The notes beneath the pieces were generated by a model. It saw only the letters and a program-made list of their open reading frames with translations, ran no database searches and had not been told where the DNA came from. A program made the translations under genes and the position numbers. Below are positions 1-6,988 of a DNA stretch of 64,000 nt, piece by piece; position 1 is the stretch's first letter, and each line of letters opens with the position of its first letter. This stretch comes from UBA9715 sp964553375 (GTDB taxonomy: Bacteria > Actinomycetota > Coriobacteriia > Coriobacteriales > Eggerthellaceae), in NCBI GenBank assembly GCA_964553375.1, contig CAZKKN010000003.1, positions 1 to 64,000 on the forward strand. Direction: 5' to 3'.

Positions 1-404
1 GTGGGCCAGCGCACCGACTACGATAAGCTCGTCCTGGAAGTTGAGACCTATGGCAGCATCACGCCCACTGAAGCGGTGCTCCAGGCCGTCAACATCCTGA
101 ACCAATATATGGGCGCGTTCAATGCGCTTGCCGAAGTGGAAGACGAAGAGGAAGTGGAAGTCGTTTCCATCTTCGCTCCCGAGGGCCAAGAATCCAATGC
201 CGAGCTGGATAAGCAGATCGAGGATCTGGACCTTTCCGTCCGNNNNNNNNNNACAACTGCCTGAAGCGCGCCGGCATCCATTCTGTGCGCCAGCTGGTCG
301 AGTTCTCGGAAAACGACCTGCTCAACATTAGGAACTTCGGCGCCAAGTCCATCGAGGAAGTGAAGGACAAGCTCATTTCCATGGGCCTGAACCTGAAGTT
401 TTAA
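1..404 (+). CDS. rpoA: RNA polymerase alpha subunit, C-terminal part (5' partial, interrupted by N run)
   Basis: This is the 3' end of the alpha subunit of RNA polymerase, which assembles the core enzyme and contacts promoter UP elements and activators. The reading frame is open from base 1, so the gene starts upstream of the window. The residues up to base 242 cover the end of the N-terminal domain and the linker. After the N run the alpha-CTD resumes with NCLKRAGIHSV and ends in MGLNLKF before TAA at 402-404. The frame before the Ns (frame 1) differs from the frame after them (frame 3). This is a gap-size artefact: the family sequence LSVRSxNCLKRA needs 5 bases there, not 10. rplQ follows after 18 bases, as in most bacteria. 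Confidence 0.95.
243..252. other. Assembly gap of 10 Ns inside rpoA
   Basis: Ten consecutive Ns break rpoA. The flanking codons (cg before, ac aac tgc ctg after) fit the conserved alpha-CTD motif if 5 bases are missing (a multiple of three plus two). The ten Ns are therefore probably a fixed-length placeholder from scaffolding, not a measured distance. Confidence 0.95.
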
Positions 405-422
405 TAGAGGAGTATTGGAATC

Positions 423-1151
423 ATGAGACACAATTACAAGGGTCGCAAGCTGGGCACCAGCCCCGCCCATACCAAGGCGATGAAGCGCTCGCTCACGGCG
501 GCGCTGCTGTACAACGACCGTATCAAGACCATCGAGTCCCGTGCCAAGGAGATTCGCCCCGAGGTTGATCGCATCATCACCTGGGCTAAGAAAGGCGATC
601 TCCATTCCCGCCGTTTGGCCATCGCGCGCCTGGGCGGTGACAAGGAGCTCGTGCGCGAGATCTTCGAGAAGGTGGAGCAGGGCATGTTCGCCGACCGTCA
701 AGGCGGTTATACGCGCATCATGAAGCTCGGCCCCCGCAAGGGCGACGGTGCCCCCATGGTGATCATGGAGCTCTGCACCGAGCCGGTGAAGAAGAAGGGC
801 AAGGCATCGGATGCCGCCAAGCCCAAGAAGGCTGCCGCTAAGAAGACCGCAAAGGCTGAAGAGGCGGCTCCCGAGGTGGAGGAGACCGAGGTGATCGAAG
901 AGGTCGCCGAGGAGACCGCCCCCGAGGCCGTGGAGGAGACCGAGGTCACCGAGGAGGCTGAAGAGACTCCGGCCGAGGAGGCTGAAGAGGCTGCTGAGGC
1001 CAAGGCTGAGAAGGCTGAGGAGGCCGAGGAGGCTAAGGAAGCCGAAGCGGTTGAGGAAGAGAAGGCTGAAGCCGAAGAGGCTGAGGCTGCTGAGGCCGAA
1101 GTGGCCGAGGAGGAGAAGGAAGTGGAATCCGAGAAGGACCACGAGGAATAA
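423..1151 (+). CDS. rplQ: 50S ribosomal protein L17 with long acidic C-terminal extension
   Basis: Large-subunit ribosomal protein L17. Residues 1-120 are the ordinary L17 domain (start MRHNYKGRKLG, then the KRSLTAALL and RAKEIRPEVDRII segments), which is the length of most bacterial L17 proteins. The remaining roughly 120 residues are an extension: a short Lys/Ala stretch near residues 121-145, then a low-complexity Glu/Ala/Val region to the end. AGAGGAG lies 7-10 bases before the ATG. The gene follows rpoA directly and closes the operon at a hairpin terminator. The extension should be disordered and strongly negative; its role is unknown. The L17 call is secure from the core alone. Confidence 0.95.
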   Translation: MRHNYKGRKLGTSPAHTKAMKRSLTAALLYNDRIKTIESRAKEIRPEVDRIITWAKKGDLHSRRLAIARLGGDKELVREIFEKVEQGMFADRQGGYTRIMKLGPRKGDGAPMVIMELCTEPVKKKGKASDAAKPKKAAAKKTAKAEEAAPEVEETEVIEEVAEETAPEAVEETEVTEEAEETPAEEAEEAAEAKAEKAEEAEEAKEAEAVEEEKAEAEEAEAAEAEVAEEEKEVESEKDHEE

Positions 1152-1178
1152 TCTCCCGCTTTCATCACCTGTTTGATC

Positions 1179-1211
1179 AGAAGGTCCTGGATCGTTCCAG
1201 GGCCTTCTTTG
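1179..1211 (+). terminator. Rho-independent terminator after rplQ
   Basis: A 13-bp stem (AGAAGGTCCTGGA paired with TCCAGGGCCTTCT, one G-T wobble) closes on a 4-base loop and runs into TTTGTT. It lies 28 bases past the rplQ stop and ends the rpoA-rplQ transcript. Confidence 0.8.
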
Positions 1212-1255
1212 TTGAGGCCGGCCATTCTGGTCTGCCGGGCGGCTATACTGGGGCT

Positions 1256-1927
1256 ATGGCATTGGGATTCAGCTATATCGAAGGCGATACACCCGTCCAT
1301 CGCTGCGATGGACGGGTGAAGATCGCGCTGCTCTTCGTGTATTCCATTGTGCTTCTCGCCCTGCCATCCTGGTGGTTGACCCTTGGGTTTTGCGTGGTGC
1401 CTTGGGTGGTGGCCCTCGTGGCGCGCATCCCACCTCGTACCATGGCGGCTCCATTGATTCCCGTGGCGGTGCTGGCGGTTTTCGCTGGTCTTTTCTCCTA
1501 CGTTGCCGATCCCGGTTGGGGAGGGGCTCTTAAGGGCGCCATGATCGCCTTGCGTATGATCTGCCTTGTGGCAGCGAGTTTCGTCGTCTGCTTCACCACA
1601 AGGATCGAGGAGATGCTGCGGGCTTTCGCCTTCTTCTTGGAGCCGCTTCGCCGGCTTTCCGTCCCTGTGGACGACATAGCCTTCACCCTTTCTCTGGCAT
1701 TGCGGTTCATCCCGCAGATCGCAGGGGAATACATTCAGGTGCGACAGGCTCAGCGCGCCCGGGGGGCTGGACGGCCGGGCCTTGGCTTCTTCCGGCGGCT
1801 CCAGATAGAGGGCTGCGCGTTCACGGCGGTGTTCATCGGGCTTTTCCGCCAAGCGAGCGCTACAGCCACGGCTATGGATGCTCGCTGCTATGGGGCAGCG
1901 AAGAAGCGCGGTACTCTGCCGAAATAG
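1256..1927 (+). CDS. Energy-coupling factor transporter transmembrane protein (EcfT/CbiQ family), without adjacent ATPase
   Basis: Membrane scaffold of an ECF vitamin/metal importer, linking a substrate-binding S protein to paired ATPases. The 223-residue product has about five hydrophobic segments in its first 130 residues. It carries both EcfT coupling-helix motifs: an Ala-Arg-Gly motif in AQRARGA near residue 168, and a second, degenerate one in MDARCYG near residue 210. In many Gram-positives the genes after rplQ are ecfA1, ecfA2 and ecfT; here ecfT stands alone. A second ecfT with a fused ATPase lies at 15.7-18.3 kb. This protein either borrows that ATPase or uses one outside the window. 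Its substrate is not evident. Confidence 0.85.
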   Translation: MALGFSYIEGDTPVHRCDGRVKIALLFVYSIVLLALPSWWLTLGFCVVPWVVALVARIPPRTMAAPLIPVAVLAVFAGLFSYVADPGWGGALKGAMIALRMICLVAASFVVCFTTRIEEMLRAFAFFLEPLRRLSVPVDDIAFTLSLALRFIPQIAGEYIQVRQAQRARGAGRPGLGFFRRLQIEGCAFTAVFIGLFRQASATATAMDARCYGAAKKRGTLPK

Positions 1928-1950
1928 ATCCTTAGGGGCGGAATGCCTCC

Positions 1951-1979
1951 TTGCCCATTGCAAACATATGTTCTATTAT
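1951..1979 (+). promoter_or_regulatory. Predicted promoter of ruvCAB
   Basis: TTGCCC at 1951-1956 and TATTAT at 1974-1979 are separated by 17 bases, a good sigma-70/SigA-type pair. The expected transcription start, about 7 bases past the -10, falls on the A of the ruvC start codon at 1986. There is no Shine-Dalgarno sequence, so the mRNA may be leaderless. Confidence 0.6.
1961..1974 (+). promoter_or_regulatory. Probable LexA (SOS) box in the ruvC promoter
   Basis: The 14 bases CAAACATATGTTCT match the Gram-positive/actinobacterial LexA operator CGAAC-RNRY-GTTYG at 12 of 14 positions, with a perfect AACATATGTT palindrome. The site fills the spacer between the -35 and -10 elements, where a repressor would block RNA polymerase. 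Holliday-junction genes are known LexA targets in several Gram-positives. Confidence 0.65.
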
Positions 1980-1985
1980 AGGTCC

Positions 1986-2492
1986 ATGACGAAAGAACGG
2001 ATCATATTGGGCATAGACCCAGGCTTGGCTCACACGGGCTGGGGCGTGGTGCGCCAGCAGGGTTCGCATCTGACCTGCATTGCCTACGGCTGCGTGACCA
2101 CAACCACCTCTTCGCCTTTGGCTCCCCGATTGGGGAAGATCTATGAGCAGGTCTCCGCGGTCATCGCCCACTACGGTCCTACCTGCTTAGGCATAGAGAC
2201 CGTATGGTTCGGCCAGAACATCACCGCTGCATTCGCCACCGGTCAGGCGCGCGGGGCGGCGCTTGCGGCCTGCGCCCAGGCCGGTATAGAGGTGGGGGAG
2301 TTCTCGCCCAAGCAGATAAAGCTCGCAGTGGTGGGCGAAGGCGGTGCCGATAAGGCTCAGGTGCAATATATGGTTAAGCAGCTGCTCTCGCTCAACGAGA
2401 TCCCCAAGCCCGATCACGCATCGGATGCCCTGGCGGCTGCCATCTGCTACACCACCCATGAAGGATTCGAGTGGAAGGCGAGGACGGCATGA
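1986..2492 (+). CDS. ruvC: Crossover junction endodeoxyribonuclease RuvC
   Basis: Holliday-junction resolvase, a homodimeric Mg2+-dependent nuclease that cuts the junction moved by RuvAB. The product is 168 residues, normal for the family. Catalytic acids are visible: D11 in ILGIDPG, E71 in GIETVWF, and H144 and D147 in DHASDAL; the His in the third position is known in Thermus RuvC. The ATG at 1986 gives the typical N-terminus MTKERIILGIDPG; upstream in-frame ATGs would add residues not seen in the family. The stop overlaps the ruvA start (ATGA), so the two are translationally coupled. Confidence 0.95.
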   Translation: MTKERIILGIDPGLAHTGWGVVRQQGSHLTCIAYGCVTTTTSSPLAPRLGKIYEQVSAVIAHYGPTCLGIETVWFGQNITAAFATGQARGAALAACAQAGIEVGEFSPKQIKLAVVGEGGADKAQVQYMVKQLLSLNEIPKPDHASDALAAAICYTTHEGFEWKARTA

Positions 2493-3073
2493 TCGCATTC
2501 TTGAATGGCACCGTTGCAGGTAAAACGCTCACCGATGCCTTGATAGAAGTGGGAGGGGTGGGCTTTCAGGTGGGCATGGCGTCATCCAGCCTGTCCCAAC
2601 TGCCGCCGGTGGGCGAGCCGGTGCTCGTTCATACCTACCTCCAAGTGCGTGAGGATGCCTTTGCCCTTTACGGTTTTCTCGATCTGGAGGAGAAATCCCT
2701 CTTCGAGCGCCTCATCTCCGTGAGCGGCGTGGGGCCTAAAGTGGCGCTTTCCGCGTTGTCCCAGTACAGTCCACAGAAACTCGTGGATCTCATTGCCAAT
2801 CAGGATGTGGCGGCAGTCCAGAGGGTTCCCGGAATCGGCAAGAAGATGGCATCGCGCATCATCTTGGAGCTCAAAGGGTCTTTGGACGATTTCTCTGGCG
2901 ATCCGTTCGAAGAGAAGGCGGATGTTGCGTCAGCGGCTATGAGCGCGGCCCAAGAGGCGCTGCTCTCAATGGGATTCACCGCTGCTGAGGCTGAAGTGGC
3001 GCTGAAGGGCGCTCCGGAGGGAGCCGATGAAAGCGCCTTGTTACAATATGCTCTGAAACGGCTTGGATCTTAG
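2489..3073 (+). CDS. ruvA: Holliday junction DNA helicase subunit RuvA
   Basis: DNA-binding subunit of the RuvAB branch-migration motor; tetramers grip the four-way junction and load RuvB. The 194-residue product begins MIAFLNGTVAG, the family N-terminus, from the ATG that overlaps the ruvC stop. Two helix-hairpin-helix motifs are seen (ISVSGVGPKVALSAL near residue 73 and RVPGIGKKMASRII near 110), followed by a linker and the C-terminal RuvB-binding domain. A longer in-frame start at 2471 is rejected because it lies inside ruvC and adds atypical residues. Confidence 0.95.
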   Translation: MIAFLNGTVAGKTLTDALIEVGGVGFQVGMASSSLSQLPPVGEPVLVHTYLQVREDAFALYGFLDLEEKSLFERLISVSGVGPKVALSALSQYSPQKLVDLIANQDVAAVQRVPGIGKKMASRIILELKGSLDDFSGDPFEEKADVASAAMSAAQEALLSMGFTAAEAEVALKGAPEGADESALLQYALKRLGS

Positions 3074-3087
3074 GACCTAAGGAACGT

Positions 3088-4158
3088 ATGGCATTGGGAA
3101 CGGAGATAGAGGGCGTCGTCTTCGACGCGGAAGAGGGCCAAAACGGTTTCCCACCGGACGGTCTCTCGCTCTCTGCAGACCTGCAGGAAGAAGACCTCAC
3201 CATCGACCGCAGTTTGCGGCCTACCTTCCTCAAAGACTACTTGGGTCAAACGAAGGTGAAGGAATCGCTTACCATCCTCATCCAGGCGGCCCGGGAACGG
3301 GGTGAATCTGCCGACCATATCCTTTTCTCGGGGCCTCCGGGCTTAGGCAAGACCACGTTGGCCACCGTGGTGGCTAACGAGCTCGGCTCTCACATAAAGG
3401 CCACGAGCGGTCCCGCCATCGCACGTACGGGGGATCTTGCGGCTATCCTCACCAACTTGGAAGAGGGTGATGTGCTCTTCATCGATGAGATCCACCGTAT
3501 GAATCATCTGGTGGAGGAAGTGCTTTATCCCGCCCTTGAGGATTACGTGCTCGATATCATCGTAGGCAAAGGACCGGCAGCGCGCTCCATCCGCCTGGAT
3601 CTGCCCCATTTCACGCTCATCGGCGCCACCACGCGCACAGGCTTGCTCACCGGGCCGCTGCGCGACCGATTCGGCGTGGCTTTCCGTCTGCAATACTACA
3701 GCCCCGAGGAGCTGGCCTCCATCGTGGAGCGCTCGGCGCAGATATTGGAGGTGGCTGTGGAGCCTGAAGGGGCCCTGGAGATCGCTCGGCGTTCCCGAGG
3801 GACACCCCGTTTGGCCAATCGGCTGCTCAAGCGTGTGCGCGACTGGGCCCAGGTGCGAGGTGACGGGGTGATCACTGAAGATGTGGCTGCTCAAGCGCTT
3901 ACCTTCTTCGAGGTGGATGCTTTAGGGCTCGATGCGATGGATAACAGGATTCTTCACCTGCTTGCCGTGCAGTTCGCCGGCAGGCCTGTGGGGCTCACCA
4001 CGCTGGCCAGCGCGCTTTCAGAGGATACGGGCACCTTGGAGGATGTCTATGAACCCTATCTTATCCAACAGGGGCTCATGGTGCGCACGCCCAAGGGGCG
4101 GCAGGCCACGCTTCGCACCTATGAGCATTTAGGCCTTCAGGCTCCGGAAGGGGTATAG
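3088..4158 (+). CDS. ruvB: Holliday junction DNA helicase RuvB
   Basis: Hexameric AAA+ ATPase that drives branch migration with RuvA. The product is 356 residues: a family-typical variable N-terminus of about 45 residues, Walker A GPPGLGKTT at 82-90, Walker B with D133-E134 in FIDEIH, the sensor segment GATTRTGLL, arginine-finger region GPLRDRFG and a C-terminal winged helix (GLTTLASAL). It starts 14 bases after ruvA, completing ruvCAB. Confidence 0.96.
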   Translation: MALGTEIEGVVFDAEEGQNGFPPDGLSLSADLQEEDLTIDRSLRPTFLKDYLGQTKVKESLTILIQAARERGESADHILFSGPPGLGKTTLATVVANELGSHIKATSGPAIARTGDLAAILTNLEEGDVLFIDEIHRMNHLVEEVLYPALEDYVLDIIVGKGPAARSIRLDLPHFTLIGATTRTGLLTGPLRDRFGVAFRLQYYSPEELASIVERSAQILEVAVEPEGALEIARRSRGTPRLANRLLKRVRDWAQVRGDGVITEDVAAQALTFFEVDALGLDAMDNRILHLLAVQFAGRPVGLTTLASALSEDTGTLEDVYEPYLIQQGLMVRTPKGRQATLRTYEHLGLQAPEGV

Positions 4159-4159
4159 C

Positions 4160-4615
4160 ATGTTCGAACGGGATTATCTGATGAACCTCCTCATGCAGTT
4201 CTTCAAAGCGCTTATGCGCGCAAATGAGCTGCGCCACGAAAAGGACGACCCGGAGGCGGCATCGGAGATGCTCGAGGCCGCCATCCAAGAGGCGGTTGAG
4301 CTGGATGGTGCGGCGCTTCTGGCCTTAGCTCCCGAATCCATGGCCCAGGTGATGCGCGTTTCCGATGTGGATCCTGACGTCACGCAGTTCGTCTCACGCT
4401 CGCTTCTGCTGGATTCGGTCTATCTTGCCCAGGCTGGAAAAGACGAGTTGGCTGCTTTGCGTCTTGGGCAAGCCCATGCCATAGCGCGGGAATACGGATT
4501 CTCGCTGCCGGAGAATCCGGCGGATTTCGATGGAATCACCGAGGGGCTGGAAGAAGCAGCGCTCGCAGGGGGCTTCGATAAGGCAAAAGATGGGGATTTT
4601 AACGTGGAATGGTAA
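4160..4615 (+). CDS. Uncharacterised helical protein (DUF6483-like)
   Basis: A 151-residue soluble protein predicted to be almost all helical, with no signal peptide or membrane segment. Its N-terminus MFERDYLMNLLMQFFKALMRANELR resembles small proteins annotated DUF6483 in Firmicutes and Coriobacteriia; I recall this only by pattern. The helix-turn repeats (for example SLLLDSVYLAQAGKDELAALRLGQAHAIA, described here in parts) look like a TPR-type arrangement. It starts one base after the ruvB stop, so it is in the same transcript, possibly under SOS control. The function is unknown. Confidence 0.7.
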   Translation: MFERDYLMNLLMQFFKALMRANELRHEKDDPEAASEMLEAAIQEAVELDGAALLALAPESMAQVMRVSDVDPDVTQFVSRSLLLDSVYLAQAGKDELAALRLGQAHAIAREYGFSLPENPADFDGITEGLEEAALAGGFDKAKDGDFNVEW

Positions 4616-4675
4616 CAGTTTCCACCAAAGTTAACGATATCTAAAATCCTCTTCCTTTTTGCTTGCAAACCAGTG

Positions 4676-4778
4676 TATAGTGTGTTTCGTGCCCTCGATG
4701 TGAGGGCGGGGGCCGTTGCCATGCGGCACGCAGCATCAACTCTTCGTTTCAGCCGGAGAGAAAGAAAGAAGGAAAGAA
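4676..4778 (+). promoter_or_regulatory. Promoter -10 and structured 5' leader of the cold-shock gene
   Basis: TATAGT at 4676-4681 is a likely -10 element; no convincing -35 is seen. This predicts a leader of about 90 bases containing a perfect 6-bp hairpin (GCCCTC at 4691-4696, GAGGGC at 4702-4707) and a purine-rich ribosome-binding region before the ATG at 4779. Long structured leaders are typical of cold-inducible csp mRNAs; that this one responds to cold is inference. Confidence 0.5.
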
Positions 4779-4982
4779 ATGGCGCAAGGTACAGTGAAGT
4801 GGTTCAACCCGGAAAAAGGCTACGGCTTCATCTCTCAGGAAGGCGGAGAGGATCTGTTCGTCCATTGGTCCGAGATCCAGATGGACGGCTATAAGACCCT
4901 TGACGAGGGCGCTGCCGTGGAATTCGAGGTTACCCAGAGCGACAACGGCAAACTCCAGGCGAGCAACGTTACGAAGATGTAA
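4779..4982 (+). CDS. csp: Cold-shock domain protein (CspA family)
   Basis: Small RNA/DNA chaperone of 67 residues forming an OB-fold. It shows MAQGTVKWFNPEKGYGFIS with the RNP1 motif (KGYGFIS) and RNP2 (DLFVHWSEI), and the usual end NGKLQASNVTKM. The ATG at 4779 is preceded by AAGGAAAG and gives exactly the family N-terminus; longer in-frame readings run into the leader. It is a single-gene unit bounded by its own leader and a strong terminator. Confidence 0.96.
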   Translation: MAQGTVKWFNPEKGYGFISQEGGEDLFVHWSEIQMDGYKTLDEGAAVEFEVTQSDNGKLQASNVTKM

Positions 4983-5006
4983 TCGCTTTCTCAATGGAAC
5001 ATGCAT

Positions 5007-5036
5007 CCCCGCTGCTTCGGTAGCGGGGTTTTTTTT
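5007..5036 (+). terminator. Strong Rho-independent terminator after csp
   Basis: CCCCGCTGC pairs with GTAGCGGGG (one G-T pair) around a TTCG tetraloop and is followed by eight Ts. It is the clearest terminator in the window. Confidence 0.95.
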
Positions 5037-5133
5037 ATGCACGAATCGGGAGAAGCCCCTTCTTTGTCCCCATCGAAGGACACCGATGCCATTATTTCGC
5101 GCTATGCTTATCCCAAGAAGATAGGAGACGGCT

Positions 5134-6531
5134 ATGGCTGAGATAAAATGCCCGCAATGCGGTACGCTCATTTCCCTTGAGCAGTCGGATTTGGACTCCG
5201 TGGTGCAACAGGTGCGCGATGAGGAGTTCGAAAAGGAGCTGGCCGCTCGGGTGCGGGCGATGGAAGCCGATAAGGCGAAGGCGCTAGAGCTGGCTGCGGC
5301 TCAGGCTCAGGCGGAGGAAGAGAAGCGTGTGGCCGCTCTGAAGGCGGAAGCCGATCAGAAGGTTTCAGAGGCCCAATCGGCCCTTGCGAAAAGCGAAGCC
5401 GAAGCTGCGAGACGCCTGTCCGAAGCCGAGGCGAAGGCGGTGGCTGCTGAAGCTGAGAAGAATGCTCAGATAGAGCGCCTGCGTACCCAGTTGGAAAGCC
5501 AGGAAGCCATGGCGCGCACCCAACAGGAGTTGGAGGTGGCCAAAGCGGTAGCGGCGGTGGAGAAGGAACGCGATGCCCTTTCCTCCTCGCTGGAGCTCCA
5601 GCGAGCAGAGCAGGCTCGGGCCGAAGCGGTTCTGAAGGAGCAGATGGGCGAGCAACTCAAATCCAAGGACGACGTTATCGCCTACCAGCAAGCGGAGATA
5701 GAGCGCATCAAGGATATGAAGGCGCGTCTTTCCACCAAATTGGTGGGGGAGTCTTTGGAGCAGCACTGCCAATACGAGTTCGACCGCATCCGCGCCACGG
5801 CGTTCCCCCGGGCCTACTTTGAGAAAGACAACGAAGTGACCGATGGCACCAAGGGCGACTTCATCTTCCGCGAGTCCGATGACGAGGGAAACGAGATCAT
5901 CTCCATCATGTTTGAGATGAAGAACGCCGAGGATCCCAAAATGGCTCGCAAGCGCAACGAGGACCACTTCGCCAAACTGGACCGGGATCGCACGAAGAAG
6001 AACTGCGAGTATGCCATTCTGGTCTCGCTTCTGGAGCCGGAAAGCGATCTATACAATGAGGGTATCGTGGATGTCTCCCATAAATTTCCCAAGATGTATG
6101 TCATCCGTCCCCAATTCTTCATCCCGCTCATCTCCCTTCTGCGTAATGCCGCTCTGAACACCATACAATACAAACGGGAGCTGGCCATCACCCGCCAACA
6201 GGAGATGGATATCACCACCTTCGAACAGGACCTGGAGACCTTCAAGGCCGGCTTCTTCAAGAATTTCTCCGCTGCCTCTTTGCGCTTCGAAGACACCATT
6301 AAGGCCATAGACAAAGCGATTAAGGATCTGCAGACGGCCCGCGATAAGCTGCTCGTTTCCGAGAAGCACCTGAGCGCTGCTAACAATAAACTCGAGGGTC
6401 TCACTGTGAAGAAGCTCACTCGCAAGAATCCCACCATGAAAGCCAAGTTCGAGGCTCTCGCCGAAGCTCAGGATGCCGCGGAAGCCCCGGCCATCGCCGA
6501 AGTCGAGGACACCGCCGACAATGCGGAGTAG
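5134..6531 (+). CDS. DUF2130 coiled-coil protein with a nuclease-like core
   Basis: A 465-residue cytoplasmic protein. It starts with a single CPQC knuckle (residues 6-9), followed by a long Ala/Glu/Lys coiled coil (about 25-200), then the DUF2130 domain (about 205-400) and a second helical/coiled tail. Inside DUF2130, D242 in KGDFIF and E261-M-K263 in MFEMKN are spaced like the PD-(D/E)xK nuclease signature. Together with the coiled coil this resembles the architecture of RmuC. Nuclease activity is inference. The ATG has AGGAGACGGCT upstream. The gene appears to be single, with a csp terminator before it and a long non-coding stretch after it. Confidence 0.85.
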   Translation: MAEIKCPQCGTLISLEQSDLDSVVQQVRDEEFEKELAARVRAMEADKAKALELAAAQAQAEEEKRVAALKAEADQKVSEAQSALAKSEAEAARRLSEAEAKAVAAEAEKNAQIERLRTQLESQEAMARTQQELEVAKAVAAVEKERDALSSSLELQRAEQARAEAVLKEQMGEQLKSKDDVIAYQQAEIERIKDMKARLSTKLVGESLEQHCQYEFDRIRATAFPRAYFEKDNEVTDGTKGDFIFRESDDEGNEIISIMFEMKNAEDPKMARKRNEDHFAKLDRDRTKKNCEYAILVSLLEPESDLYNEGIVDVSHKFPKMYVIRPQFFIPLISLLRNAALNTIQYKRELAITRQQEMDITTFEQDLETFKAGFFKNFSAASLRFEDTIKAIDKAIKDLQTARDKLLVSEKHLSAANNKLEGLTVKKLTRKNPTMKAKFEALAEAQDAAEAPAIAEVEDTADNAE

Positions 6532-6988
6532 GTAGCCTCTGCTCTGAGCGATGCAGTCCGGTGGGCAACTTGGGCGTTGCTCTGTGATATGGCTGTCTTC
6601 ATGGTTCTGGTGCTGATAGGTATGTGATGGTGTTATTTGAAGAGGGCGCAATGATCGTCCGAGTTCGCCAACCTGAATATCGAGTGAGTAGTCAGTTGGG
6701 AGAAAAAACCTGATTTCTGTCAATAATCTTGAGTAAGTTGTCAGTTAGCCATGGGTAATATTATTGTGACCTGGGGAAACATGCTTGAAAAGGGCTTTTT
6801 GGTGTTCGGATATCGCGCAGAAGTTCACTTTGCTCGAGAATTCTGGCAAAAATAGCGATTAGAAGCATCGCGTTGTCAGTTTTTTCGACTTACGTGAACT
6901 TGCTGTGGAAGGGAAGCGGATCACGTCTCTGCTGTCGTGTGAGAATCTGGAGGCATAAACCTGCCGGTCCCGGAAGAGGGATGCTCCG
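6532..6988. other. 457-bp non-coding interval with repeated GTTGTCAGTT
   Basis: No open frame with credible coding character on either strand. By eye it is richer in A and T than its neighbours. The decamer GTTGTCAGTT occurs exactly twice (6737-6746 and 6872-6881), and its GTCAGTT core a third time at 6691-6697. The stretch separates two converging genes (DUF2130 and queA). It may be a degraded gene or an intergenic repeat element; nothing in it is recognisable as an RNA gene. Confidence 0.6.

Noticed and set aside
1..264. True frameshift in rpoA
   Set aside because: It coincides with the N run, and both sides match RpoA in their own frames.
707..1963. 418-codon minus-strand frame over rplQ and ecfT
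   Set aside because: Ser/Ala low complexity is the antisense of the rplQ Glu/Ala tail; both plus-strand genes are clear families.
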